Below are positions 28,543-36,993 of a DNA stretch of 64,000 bases, in pieces. Position numbers and translations under genes: made by a program. The notes beneath the pieces were generated by a model, which had not been told where the DNA came from, searched no databases, and saw only the letters and a list, made by a program, of their open reading frames with translations. Origin of the DNA: Methylobacterium amylolyticum (GTDB lineage: Bacteria > Pseudomonadota > Alphaproteobacteria > Rhizobiales > Beijerinckiaceae); NCBI RefSeq assembly GCF_030700245.1, contig NZ_JAUYZI010000002.1, forward strand, positions 186,001 through 250,000. Reading direction: 5' to 3'. Positions within the stretch are counted from its first letter, which is position 1. Each line of letters begins with the position of its first letter.

Positions 28543-29745
28543 TCAGGGGCGGGCCGCCCGCCGGTCCACCACGACGGCGCCGCCCGACAGGACCAGAGCC
28601 GGCGCCCGGCGCTCGACCACGACCTCCGGCACGTGGCGCGCGTCGAAGACCGCGAGGTCGGCGCGGACGCCCGGGGCGATCACCCCCGGCCCGAGCCCCG
28701 CGACGCGCGCGGGCACCGCGGTCACGAGGTCGAGCAGCCCGGCGAGATCCGCGTCGTGCCGCAGGTCGAACCGGTAGGCCGCCAGGGCGGCGCGCTCGAT
28801 CATGCCGAGGACGGAGGCCGGGTTCCAGCAGTCCCGCACGTTGTCGGAGCCGAGGAAGACCGGGACGCCGAGCGCGCGCAGGCGGGGGATCGGGGGGCAG
28901 CGGGGTCCCCCGGGGACGCTGGACAGGATCGCGACGCCGGCCTCGCGCAGGGCCTCGGCCGTTCGGCACAGACGGCTCTCGTCGGCCTCGGCCAGGGCGA
29001 AGGCGTGGCTGACCGTGACCCGGCCGCCGAGGCCGGCCGCCCGGGTGCGGGCGACGATCGCGTCGATCGTGTCGAGGCCCGCCGACCCGCCGTCGTGGAG
29101 GTGGATATCGACCGCGCGGCCGTGGCGCTCGGCGAGGCCGAAGACCACGTCGAGCTGGCCGTCGCGGTCGCCGTCGATGCCGTCCGGATCGAGGCCGCCG
29201 ACCGCGTCGGCGCCCATCCGCAGCGCTTCGTCGAGGTATCCGGCCACGGGCGGGCACGCGAGGATCCCGCTCTGGGGGAAGGCGACGACCTGAATGGCGA
29301 TCCGGTCCGCCCAGCGCGCGCGCAGGTCGAGCACCTGGGCGAGGTGATCGAGCCGGGTCACGTCGTCGATGTCGACGTGGGTGCGCAGGCTCGTCGTGCC
29401 GCCGCGCAGCGCGGCTTCGAGCAGCGCCGCGGCGCCCCGCTCGGCGATCGGCATCCGCACCCGGCGCCGGTAGTCCTTCTCGTCGTCGATCCGCGCCCGG
29501 ATGGACGGCAGGGCGCGGTGGGGCCGCCAGTCGACGCCGAGCATGGTCTTGTCGAGGTGGAGGTGGCCGTCGGTCAGTCCGGGCAGGACCAGGGCGCCGC
29601 CGAGGTCCATCTCGGCCCCGGCCGGGGGGCCGGGCTCGTGCGCGGACCGCAGCGCGGCGACGCGTCCGGCGGCGACATCGATCGCGACGCGCCGGCCGTC
29701 GGCCAGGGTCGCGCCCGTCAGGCGGAGATCGCACGGTCCGGTCAT
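28543..29745 (-). CDS. Cytosine-deaminase-like cyclic amidohydrolase
   Basis: The product (400 residues) is an amidohydrolase-superfamily TIM barrel. Metal ligands are in GLTDGHLHLDKTML near residue 54 and IHLHDGG near residue 214, with later VSHAF and FLGSDNVRDCWNP. The HLHLDK motif and SDN motif match cytosine deaminase and related pyrimidine or triazine deaminases. The ATG at 29745 gives the usual N-terminal short beta sheet (LRLTGATLADG). The substrate is likely a cyclic amide or amine; it fits the amide-degrading neighbourhood. Confidence 0.85.
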   Translation of the reverse strand: MTGPCDLRLTGATLADGRRVAIDVAAGRVAALRSAHEPGPPAGAEMDLGGALVLPGLTDGHLHLDKTMLGVDWRPHRALPSIRARIDDEKDYRRRVRMPIAERGAAALLEAALRGGTTSLRTHVDIDDVTRLDHLAQVLDLRARWADRIAIQVVAFPQSGILACPPVAGYLDEALRMGADAVGGLDPDGIDGDRDGQLDVVFGLAERHGRAVDIHLHDGGSAGLDTIDAIVARTRAAGLGGRVTVSHAFALAEADESRLCRTAEALREAGVAILSSVPGGPRCPPIPRLRALGVPVFLGSDNVRDCWNPASVLGMIERAALAAYRFDLRHDADLAGLLDLVTAVPARVAGLGPGVIAPGVRADLAVFDARHVPEVVVERRAPALVLSGGAVVVDRRAARP

Positions 29746-30001
29746 CGTGACGCTCCCGAGTCCCTGCGGCGGCGGCGAGACGCGACGCCGCCCCTGTGGC
29801 CGGATCGTTTCCGCGACGGACGGGACGCCCCGATGATCGCACCGATCCGCATCCGGCTCCACGCCCCCTCGGACAGGTGGCGCTGGTCCCGGCCCGTCGT
29901 GGCGAGCCGGGCGAGCCTGAACGTCGCGGGCCGGACGACGCGGTCGCGCGCCCGGGGCACGGCACGGGTGGGCGCCATCCAGGGTTTCCCTCCGGTTATA
30001 C

Positions 30002-30017
30002 CCGTATGCTCATACGG
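30002..30017. promoter_or_regulatory. Perfect palindrome upstream of Fe-ADH
   Basis: CCGTATG-CT-CATACGG is a perfect 16-bp inverted repeat in the 390-bp gap between the amidohydrolase and Fe-ADH starts. It lies 118 bp before Fe-ADH, next to a TTATAC sequence (29996-30001) that could be a -10 hexamer. It has the form of an operator for a dimeric regulator such as a GntR protein. The regulator is unknown. No gene is supported in the gap. Confidence 0.45.
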
Positions 30018-30135
30018 CGGATTTACAGCCGGACCATCCCGGCCCATCCGGGTTTGCCCGACACAGGCCGCGTGCGCCGAGATCGGCCCGCGCGCGGCCG
30101 TCGAGAAGCGGGCAGACCTGAGACGGGAGGCGGCC

Positions 30136-31272
30136 TTGGCCCTGATCACTTACGTCACGCGCGTGCAGTTCGGCTTCGGCGAGCTGCGGACGTTGAAGGG
30201 GGAACTGGAACTCGCGCGGATCGCGCGTCCGATGATCGTCACGGACCGCGGCGTCCGCGACCTCGGCCTCGTCGAGCAGGTCACGGAGATCCTCGGCGGT
30301 GCGCCGCCCGCCGTCTTCGACCGGACGCCGGGCAACCCCAACGAGGCGGCGGTCCGGGAGGCCGCGGCCGTCTTCGCGGACGCGCAGGCCGACGGCATCG
30401 TCGCGATCGGCGGCGGGTCGGCGCTGGACCTCGCCAAGGCCGTGGCCGTGGTCGCCGCGCATCCGGGTCCCCTGAAGACCTTCGCGGTCATCGAGGGCGG
30501 GGCCGAGCGGATCACGGCGCGGACCTACCCGACGATCGCCGTCCCGACCACGTCCGGCACGGGCAGCGAGGTCGGCCGCGGCGCGATCCTCATCCTCGAT
30601 GACGGGCGCAAGGTCGGGCTCCTGTCGCCGCACCTGATCCCGCGGGCGGCGATCGTCGATCCCGAGCTGACGATGACCCTGCCCCCGGGGCTCACGGCCG
30701 CGACCGGGATGGACGCGGTCTCCCACTGCATCGAGACCTACCTCGCGCCGTCCTTCAACCCGCCCGCGGACGGGATCGCGCTGGAGGGTCTCCGGCGGGC
30801 GTGGTCGAGCATCCGGACGGCGACCGAGCGGCCGGACGACCGCGGGGCGCGGGCGGACATGGCGATCGCCGCCACGATGGGCGCCATGGCCTTCCAGAAG
30901 GGCCTGGGCTGCGTGCACAGCCTCAGCCACGCGCTGGGCGGCATCGATCCGCGGCTGCACCACGGCACCCTCAACGCGGTCTTCATGCCGGCCGTCCTGC
31001 GCTTCAACCGCGACGCCCCCTCGGTGCGGGAGGAGCGGAAGCTGGAGCGCCTGGCGCAGGCGATGGGCCTCGCGCCCGGAGAGACGGTCGAGGCCGCGGT
31101 CGCGGCGATGACCGGGGCCCTGGGCCTGCCCACGACCCTGTCCGGGTTGGGGGTGACGCGCGACCTGTTCGACCGCGTCGTCGCCGGCGCGCTCGCCGAC
31201 CACAGCCACAGGACCAACCCGCGGGAGGCCTCGGCCGCGGATTACCGGGCGATGCTCGACGAATCCTTCTGA
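30136..31272 (+). CDS. Iron-containing alcohol dehydrogenase
   Basis: The product (378 residues) is a group III alcohol dehydrogenase. The cofactor motif is GIVAIGGGSALDLAKAVAV near residue 90 and PTTSGTGSEVGRGAIL near residue 136. Metal ligands are visible in GMDAVSHCIETYL near residue 195 and GCVHSLSHALGG near residue 258, with HGTLNAVFMP later. The start is TTG at 30136, with a GGGAGG ribosome site 5 bp before it; no ATG lies nearby. The fold is also shared by maleylacetate reductases. It is divergent from the amidohydrolase. Confidence 0.9.
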   Translation: MALITYVTRVQFGFGELRTLKGELELARIARPMIVTDRGVRDLGLVEQVTEILGGAPPAVFDRTPGNPNEAAVREAAAVFADAQADGIVAIGGGSALDLAKAVAVVAAHPGPLKTFAVIEGGAERITARTYPTIAVPTTSGTGSEVGRGAILILDDGRKVGLLSPHLIPRAAIVDPELTMTLPPGLTAATGMDAVSHCIETYLAPSFNPPADGIALEGLRRAWSSIRTATERPDDRGARADMAIAATMGAMAFQKGLGCVHSLSHALGGIDPRLHHGTLNAVFMPAVLRFNRDAPSVREERKLERLAQAMGLAPGETVEAAVAAMTGALGLPTTLSGLGVTRDLFDRVVAGALADHSHRTNPREASAADYRAMLDESF

Positions 31273-31296
31273 GCCCGCGCGGTCGGTCTCCCGGGG

Positions 31297-32301
31297 CTAC
31301 GCCGCGAGGCCGACCGCGCGCTCGTCGCCGTCCGCGTCGTCGGCCGAGCGCTGCGGATGCCTCAGGCGCCAGCCGAGCAGGGCGAGGAGGGCACCGGGCA
31401 CGAGGAGGATCGCCAGGACGGCGTCGAAGCCGATGGCGCCGACGAGCCGGCCGTAGAGGCCGCCCGTCACGCCGTCCTCCCAGGACGCCACCGTCATGCC
31501 GACGGTCGCCAGGAGGAGCAGCACGGGAACCTTGAACCACCACGGCATCGGCGCCGCCGGGCCCCGGACCCGCGGACCGGCAGCCCGGTCCGGATCCGGA
31601 CCGGCCGCCGCCGCCCGAGCCGGCACGGCCGGCAGCGCGGGCCCGTCCTCGGCCATCCCGGCGACGAGCGGGCCCGGGATCGCGGCCTCGGCGGCGGCCA
31701 TCAGGCGCGCCTCGTGCCGGCGCATGAACAGCCACAGCGCCACCGCGCCGAGCACCACGAGGCCCAGCAGCGCGAGGCCGACCGGCCCCATCACGTTCTC
31801 GATCGAGCGCCCGCACAGGTAGGCGCCGAACCCCATGATCGACGCCCAGGCCACGCCGCCCAGCGCGTTGAAGGCGAAGAACTGGCGCGCGTCGAGCTTG
31901 TTCACTCCCGCCAGCACCGCCGCGAAGGCGCGCAGCATCGCGGTGAAGCGGCCGAAGAACACGATCTTCCCACCGTGCTGGCGGAACAGGTACTGCCCGA
32001 GCTTGAGCCGTCCGTGGTCGAGGCCGATCAGGTGGCCCTTGCGCAGCAGCAGCGGCAGGCCCCAGCGGCGCCCGACCCAGTAGCCGGCATTGTCGCCGAG
32101 GATGGCCGCGGTCGCCGCCAGCGCCACCACGAGGCCGATGTTGAGCTGGCCGGTGCTGCCGGCGTAGGCGGCCGCGGTGAGGAGCACGGTCTCCCCCGGC
32201 AGGGGCAGGCCGGCGCTTTCCAGGGTGATGATGACGAAGATGGCGACGTAGCCGTAATGCGTGATCAGGTCGGTGATCGGCAGGTCGTGCAAGAAGCTCA
32301 T
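31297..32301 (-). CDS. DedA-family membrane protein
   Basis: The product (334 residues) belongs to the DedA/SNARE-associated family of flippase-like proteins. Family marks are ESAGLPLPGETVLLTAAAYAG near residue 28, GDNAGYWVGRRWG near residue 70 and FFGRFTAMLRAFAAVLAGVNKLD near residue 115. Residues 1-200 are the conserved part. A C-terminal extension of about 130 residues carries a Pro/Ala-rich linker and three more hydrophobic segments, which is longer than typical DedA proteins. The members help recycle undecaprenyl phosphate or phospholipids. Confidence 0.9.
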   Translation of the reverse strand: MSFLHDLPITDLITHYGYVAIFVIITLESAGLPLPGETVLLTAAAYAGSTGQLNIGLVVALAATAAILGDNAGYWVGRRWGLPLLLRKGHLIGLDHGRLKLGQYLFRQHGGKIVFFGRFTAMLRAFAAVLAGVNKLDARQFFAFNALGGVAWASIMGFGAYLCGRSIENVMGPVGLALLGLVVLGAVALWLFMRRHEARLMAAAEAAIPGPLVAGMAEDGPALPAVPARAAAAGPDPDRAAGPRVRGPAAPMPWWFKVPVLLLLATVGMTVASWEDGVTGGLYGRLVGAIGFDAVLAILLVPGALLALLGWRLRHPQRSADDADGDERAVGLAA

Positions 32302-32467
32302 CCGGCGCCCCTGTGATTCGCTGTGCGCGGCCGGTTGATCCCCGCAACGTGGCGCGACGGTGGCGCCAGGATGGTCGCTGCGAGCGGCCGCGTGCCCGGA
32401 CGGCGGCGTTCGGGGTCGGCGACGAGGCGGATCGTGCGCCTGGTCCGACGGGTCCCCGGCGCTGCGG

Positions 32468-33529
32468 TCAGGCCGGATGGCCCGACCCGTACCGCGCGCG
32501 TCCGACCTCGGCCCGCCGCTCGCCCGGGGGGGCGCCGTAGGCGGCGCGATAGCAGCGGAAGAAGGTCGAGAGGCTGTGGAACCCGCTGGCGTAGGCGACC
32601 TCCGTCACCGACAGGTGCGCCGCCTCCCGCAGCAGCCGATCGGCCCGCGCCAGCCGCCGGGCGAGCACGTAGCGGCTGAAGCTCACGCCGCCCGGCTCGA
32701 ACACGAAGTGTAGCGTGCGCACCGAGATCCCGAGCGAGGCCGCCAGGCGCGCGGGCGTCAGGTCGGGCCGGTGCAGGCTCTGCTCGATCAGCCGGTGCGC
32801 GCGGATCAGCAGGGCCTCGCGGATCGCGGCCGTGTCGGGGTCGTCGCAGCCGTCGGTCGCGCCGGGGGCAAACGGCGCGAGGGACTTCGGCCTGTCCATC
32901 GCCATCCGCTCGGCGAGGCTCGCGGCGACGAGGTCGATCGCCACCGACGCCATGCGTTCGGCCGCTTCGGGCGCGAGTTGCTCCCGGAGACGCACGAGGT
33001 CGTGCAGGAAGGACCGGGCCAGGACCGTGGTCGGCAGGTTGCCGCCCACGGTCAACCCGACGAAGTGGCGGGCCGAGCCCAGCAGGCTCTCCAGACGATC
33101 CCGCGGGATCTCGATGGCCAGGACTTCGCTCGCCCCCCTGTGCTCGATCGTCCACGGCGTGCTCGGATCGCGTATCGAGAAATCGCCGACCGAGTCCCGG
33201 ATCGATCTGTCATTCTGCGAAGCACAAACGGATCCGGACAGGACCAGGCTCATGAACAACCGGTCCGGCCCGTTGATCTGCTGGCGAATCGTCTGTCGCG
33301 TCGTCGAGGCCCTCAGATCGCCGAGGGAGAATTTCGTGAATCCCAAATCTCCGACGCGCGTGCCGTCTATCGTTGCGTGAAACCTGCCATCGCCGACATA
33401 ATTCTGCGACATCGGGATGAGGCGATCTTCACAGACGTCCCGCCACAGAGAAAATCGATGCTGTTCCGGCACTCCCTCAGTTGAAAAAATTCTCTGCAAC
33501 CTTCGAAACCCCTGACAGCACGCAGACAT
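32468..33529 (-). CDS. AraC-family transcriptional regulator
   Basis: The product (353 residues) has an N-terminal AraC-binding-like domain (MSLVLSGSVCAS and DFSIRDPSTPWTIEH are typical) and a C-terminal double helix-turn-helix at about residues 265-350 (LTPARLAASLGISVRTLHFVFE, then VTEVAYASGFHSLSTFFRCYRAAYG). This domain order resembles FeaR-like regulators. The region upstream (33480-33620) is A+T-richer than its surroundings. The effector is unknown. Confidence 0.9.
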   Translation of the reverse strand: MSACCQGFRRLQRIFSTEGVPEQHRFSLWRDVCEDRLIPMSQNYVGDGRFHATIDGTRVGDLGFTKFSLGDLRASTTRQTIRQQINGPDRLFMSLVLSGSVCASQNDRSIRDSVGDFSIRDPSTPWTIEHRGASEVLAIEIPRDRLESLLGSARHFVGLTVGGNLPTTVLARSFLHDLVRLREQLAPEAAERMASVAIDLVAASLAERMAMDRPKSLAPFAPGATDGCDDPDTAAIREALLIRAHRLIEQSLHRPDLTPARLAASLGISVRTLHFVFEPGGVSFSRYVLARRLARADRLLREAAHLSVTEVAYASGFHSLSTFFRCYRAAYGAPPGERRAEVGRARYGSGHPA

Positions 33530-33871
33530 CCTGTATTGGCACGAAGCTTATAGCATGGTCCCACTGGATCGGAAGCAAGCTGGCGCAGAACTCAACCAGG
33601 TAGCATATGCACCGCAACAAAACCACCTCAAGTTACTGCCTCCGAGCGCGGAGATGGCCTGCGAACTTGGGTGCCGGTACCGCGCGGACCCTGACCCGAT
33701 CTTTTCATGACCGTGCCGCCCGGGAGGATACGATATGATTGCTGAGGCGGGCAGCCGGCAGGCCGGACCTGGGCGGGCGCGAAGCTGCGACAGAAGTCGC
33801 AAACCTTGGCGCGACGGCGATCCCGGCGACCACCGGGCCCGGGCCGTGGCGATCCCGCGACATCGCAGCGG

Positions 33872-34912
33872 GTGGAAGCCTTCCGCGGATCGCGCATAGG
33901 ATCGCGGGCCCTGCCGCAGGCGCGTGAGACCGTGCGCAAGACCTTCATCGCCGAGCGCGAGGACCGCCCCGGCGCGGCGTGGCTGGATCGTTTCCGGGCG
34001 GGGCGCGCGGAGGCCGCCCGCTGGTACATCGGCGAGGGGCCGCAGGCGCCGCCGACGGCGGCCGAGTGCCGCGCCGCCCTGCGGCAGCATATGCCCGAAC
34101 TGCTGCCGCGCTACGACGAGGCGTGCGGGATGGTCGGCAGCGACGACCTCGCCCACCGCATCCTCAGCCACTACCGCCCCGCCTCGCGGCCGCAAGGGTG
34201 CAGCCAGGCCGTGTGGCTCGGGCCCGACGGTCCCGCCCTGGTGCGCAACTACGACTTTCCCTTGGAGGTCGTCACCGGCCGGATCGAGCTGACCGCGTGG
34301 TCGGGGCGGCGCGTGATCGCGATGGCGCAGCGGCCCTGGGGCGGGTGCCTCGACGGGATGAACGACGACGGGCTGGTGGCGAGCTGCACGCTCGGCGGCA
34401 TCGGCAGGCGCGGCGTCGGGTTCGCGATCATCCTGGTGCTGCGCTACGTGCTCGAGACCTGCCGATCCGTCGGCGAGGCGAGAGCCGCGCTCTGCCGATT
34501 GCCCGTCACGCAACTCCACAACGTGACGCTGCTGGACGCGTCGGGCGACCACGCCACGCTGTTCCTCGGACCGAACCGCAAGCCGGCGGTGACGCGCCGG
34601 AGGACCTGCACCAACCATCAGGAGCGGGTGTCGGCCGCATCGCGCTCGGCGTTGCGCGAGCGCGTGCTGACCGATGCGCTCGCCGCGCCGTCGACCACCC
34701 TGGCGACGTTGCAGGATCGGTTCTTCGAGCCGCCGCTCTACGCGCGTCGCGCCGACTTCACCACGGTCTACACGGCCGTCTACCGCCCCGCGGCGGGGCG
34801 GGTCGACTACCTCTGGCCGGGCCATCGCTGGACCCAGAGCTTCGAGCATTTCGTGCCGGGCTCGTACACCCACGATTACGGGGACCTGCACGATTACGGG
34901 GACCTGCGATGA
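33872..34912 (+). CDS. C45-type acyltransferase/linear amide hydrolase
   Basis: The product (346 residues from GTG at 33872) matches the C45 (acyl-coenzyme A:6-aminopenicillanate acyltransferase) family of Ntn hydrolases. The likely nucleophile is C110 in GCSQAVWL, followed by LVRNYDFPLE and the TCTNHQE segment near residue 250. Members cleave or transfer linear amides after self-processing before the Cys. The start is uncertain: the frame is open upstream to at least 33806, no good ribosome site exists, and the upstream part is Arg-rich. The last residues are a tandem duplication (HDYGDL twice, 34871-34906). Confidence 0.75.
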   Translation: MEAFRGSRIGSRALPQARETVRKTFIAEREDRPGAAWLDRFRAGRAEAARWYIGEGPQAPPTAAECRAALRQHMPELLPRYDEACGMVGSDDLAHRILSHYRPASRPQGCSQAVWLGPDGPALVRNYDFPLEVVTGRIELTAWSGRRVIAMAQRPWGGCLDGMNDDGLVASCTLGGIGRRGVGFAIILVLRYVLETCRSVGEARAALCRLPVTQLHNVTLLDASGDHATLFLGPNRKPAVTRRRTCTNHQERVSAASRSALRERVLTDALAAPSTTLATLQDRFFEPPLYARRADFTTVYTAVYRPAAGRVDYLWPGHRWTQSFEHFVPGSYTHDYGDLHDYGDLR

Positions 34913-35012
34913 CCGTCCGGGTCGCGCCCCGAAGGCGGCTCCCGCGCGAGGCCCGAAGGATGACCGCGCCCAGGGCGCATGCGCGAAGGGTGACCGCACG
35001 AAGGGTGACCGC
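34871..35012 (+). repeat. Short in-frame tandem repeats at the end of the C45 gene and after it
   Basis: An 18-bp unit (CACGATTACGGGGACCTG) is perfectly duplicated at 34871-34888 and 34889-34906, giving HDYGDL twice at the protein C-terminus. Just downstream, three copies of a 14-bp unit (CGAAGGRTGACCGC) lie at 34954, 34984 and 34999. The last two are spaced 15 bp apart. An overlapping ATGA start at 34909 opens an 81-codon Arg-rich frame to 35154, which I judge unlikely to be a real gene. The repeats suggest replication slippage. Confidence 0.6.
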
Positions 35013-35248
35013 GCCAAGGGCGCCCGAGGCGGATCGCGCGATGCCGGGTCGACGCACGCGCGAATACCGGTATCGCCTCGGGCCGAAGACCGTCCCCGGC
35101 ACAGCCGCCATCCGCCGCGCAGGTCTCGCGGCGCGAGAGCGACGGAACGACTGATTGCGTGCGCCGTCGCACCGCGATCAAATCAATATCCGCCCATCCA
35201 TACCTCAAGCAGGACGCGCGCCGCGCCCTGTCAGATGGAGGGACGACA

Positions 35249-35716
35249 ATGTTCGCGAACGCTTCCCGGACGCTCCTCGCCGCAACCGTCGCCGGCTTGG
35301 TGAGTGTCGGACCGGCCCTGGCCTTTCCCCAGGGCGGTCAGGCCAAGTTCAACCCGCACGCGCAGCCGCATATCAACCCGAACGCCCTCAAGCCGGGCGG
35401 CGTGAAGCAGGTCGGCGGTTTCCAGCCCGGCAAGCCCAAGCTGCCGCCGGTCGGGCAGCCTCCGGTCGGCGGCCCGGCGAAGGTGCCGGGCTACGGGGGC
35501 GGCTATGGCGGCGGATACGGCGGCTACGGCCCGAACAAGGGGCCGAACGGCTGGGCGATGGCGGGGGCCGGGCTCGGCATCGGGCTGGCCGCCGGGGCGG
35601 TCGGCGCGGCGGTCGCGGCCAGCGCCGACGATGGCGGCGACTGCTACGTGGTCAGGCGCCGCTACATCGACGAGGACGGCAACGTCTTCGTTCGGCGGTT
35701 CACGCGCTGCGATTGA
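35249..35716 (+). CDS. Secreted Gly/Pro-rich protein of unknown function
   Basis: The 155-residue product has a signal peptide (residues 1-23, LLAATVAGLVSVGPALA then a predicted cut after ALA). The mature part is Gly/Pro/Lys-rich with GGYGGGYGGYG repeats at about residues 82-94. A hydrophobic Ala/Gly stretch (MAGAGLGIGLAAGAVGAAVAAS) follows, and the tail is CYVVRRRYIDEDGNVFVRRFTRC. The two tail Cys residues may pair. ATG at 35249 follows a GGAGGG ribosome site. Similar proteins with a GlyGly-helix and a Cys-framed tail occur in Rhizobiales without known roles. Confidence 0.75.
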   Translation: MFANASRTLLAATVAGLVSVGPALAFPQGGQAKFNPHAQPHINPNALKPGGVKQVGGFQPGKPKLPPVGQPPVGGPAKVPGYGGGYGGGYGGYGPNKGPNGWAMAGAGLGIGLAAGAVGAAVAASADDGGDCYVVRRRYIDEDGNVFVRRFTRCD

Positions 35717-35819
35717 CCGGCGCGGCCGGCGGGAACACGCGGTCCGGGCGCGTCTTGCCGAATCCCCTTCCGATCACCGGTCCTTCACCCGCGTTCCGCG
35801 CACCTGCCCTGCGTCCAGC

Positions 35820-35910
35820 GGCATGGCTCGGCGCCGCGGCCGAGCTTAGAACATGGGCTCCTCCCAAGAGACCACTGAAGCCCGCCCGGCCTCGCTGCGG
35901 CGGGTTTTTT
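35820..35910 (+). ncRNA. Candidate trans-acting small RNA with anti-Shine-Dalgarno motif
   Basis: Three parts lie in a row. A hairpin GCTCGG-N8-CCGAGC is at 35826-35845. A linker follows with CTCCTCCC at 35858-35865, framed by GGG and CCC so that it could sit in a loop. A rho-independent terminator then follows, CCCGCC at 35881-35886 pairing with GGCGGG at 35899-35904, then T6. This layout resembles the Rhizobiales and Rhodobacter small RNAs that pair with ribosome sites through CUCCUCCC loops. It lies between two genes, in a 395-bp gap with no coding frame supported. The 5' end is a guess. Confidence 0.55.
35881..35910 (+). terminator. Rho-independent terminator
   Basis: CCCGCC (35881-35886) pairs with GGCGGG (35899-35904), extended by the AAG before it and the T-tract after it to a stem of about nine base pairs. 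Six T residues follow at 35905-35910. It is the clearest intrinsic terminator in the window. It would end the candidate small RNA and any read-through from the Gly-rich protein gene. Confidence 0.75.
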
Positions 35911-36111
35911 CGTGCGCGGCGGTGTGCCTCTCGGAAATCCGCACGGCCCATCGCGTCAGTCGCCCCGGTCGTCTCGCCCGCCGCCGGAACGGTCGTACCG
36001 GTCACCCGTGCCGGCATCCGGCGGCGTCCGAAGGTCCAGACCGGAGCGGCCGTCACCAGGACGCAGGCCCGACCGCCTCAGGGCGCCCGATTCGAGATGC
36101 CCGCGCCCGGT

Positions 36112-36327
36112 CTACAGGAACCGCTCATCGATGTCGGTGGCGTTGCGCCCGGCCACGGGCTGCGTCTCGTCGCCCTCGGCGAACACCACCACGTCGTCGG
36201 GACCGACATCGCGGGTCGCGTAGAAATCCCACCGCCGGTGGATCATGCGCGGGCCGCCGAAGATCCGGTAGGCGTTCCAGTAGCGGTCGTCCCGGAACCC
36301 GACGTAGTGCACGGTCCGCGCGGCCAT
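36112..36327 (-). CDS. Small protein of unknown function
   Basis: A 71-residue protein that I do not recognise. It starts MAARTVHYVGFRDDRYWNAY, then RIFGGPRMIHRRWDFYATRDV and DDVVVFAEGDETQPV, and ends DIDERFL. The high aromatic and acidic content and the absence of Arg/Pro bias support real coding. No signal or membrane segment is visible. It lies 12 bp downstream of the DCC protein gene, on the same strand, so the two may be co-transcribed. Confidence 0.55.
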   Translation of the reverse strand: MAARTVHYVGFRDDRYWNAYRIFGGPRMIHRRWDFYATRDVGPDDVVVFAEGDETQPVAGRNATDIDERFL

Positions 36328-36339
36328 CCTCGACCGGCC

Positions 36340-36729
36340 TCAGCGCCGCCGACGCGCGATCAGCCGCGCCAGACGCGGGCGCAGGGGCAGCGACAGACGG
36401 TAGGCGGCGTCCGCGAGCGGCAGCACCGGTTGCAGCCCGAACACGCGCAGGTCGACGAGCCGGCCGAGCCAGCGCCAAGCCGGCAGCGCGCGCCACAGCC
36501 GCGCGAACGCCGCCGCGCCGGATACGAGCCGCCCGTCCCCGCCGCGCACGTGGAAGCGGGCCAGCGCCGCATCGCGATCGAGGTCCGGCCCGAGGGCGGT
36601 CCGCGGCGCCGCCCGCCCCACGTCGACGAAGGCGATCCGCTCGGCCCCCGCACAGCGGCGGTAGTGTCCGATCTCGGCCCGGCACAGCGGGCAGCCGCCA
36701 TCGTAGTAGACGGTCAACGCCTCTCGCAT
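36340..36729 (-). CDS. DCC-family (DUF393) thiol-disulfide oxidoreductase-like protein
   Basis: The product (129 residues) has the family's diagnostic motif YYDGGCPLCRAEI near the N-terminus, with a CxxC pair, and the later LQPVLPLADAAYRLSL helix. DCC proteins look like thioredoxin relatives and may carry out redox reactions, but the substrate is unknown. ATG at 36729 has a GGAAG site before it and is preferred over a GTG at 36744. The gap 36745-36993 shows nothing. Confidence 0.82.
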   Translation of the reverse strand: MREALTVYYDGGCPLCRAEIGHYRRCAGAERIAFVDVGRAAPRTALGPDLDRDAALARFHVRGGDGRLVSGAAAFARLWRALPAWRWLGRLVDLRVFGLQPVLPLADAAYRLSLPLRPRLARLIARRRR

Positions 36730-36993
36730 CGCGTCGGCTTCCACGGCTACGCCTCGCCCCGTGCCCGAACCGGACGCGTGCCGTGGGCGGGCACGGTCTC
36801 GGGTCGCACGCGGAGGGAACGCGCGGCGCCCGTGATCGCCGCGTCGCCGGAGTGATCGCGATCGTCGCAGATCGAGCCCCAGGGTCGGTCGCCGTCCCGA
36901 CCCGCGCTCGCCCCTCGGCCAGAGCGGGCACGACGGCGCCGCGCCGGACCCGGCGCGGATCGCGCCCGGCCGGCCTCGACCGACGGCTTCCCC

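Noticed and set aside
33554..33710. 52-codon frame in the A+T-richer gap
   Set aside because: No motif, no ribosome site and no similarity that I recognise; kept only as a note.
34909..35154. 81-codon frame overlapping the end of the C45 gene (ATGA)
   Set aside because: Very Arg-rich, made mostly of a repeated 14-bp unit, with no recognisable motif. Coding is not supported.
36745..36993. Open frames in the gap before the 38-residue peptide
   Set aside because: They are Arg/Pro-rich with no ribosome site or family match.
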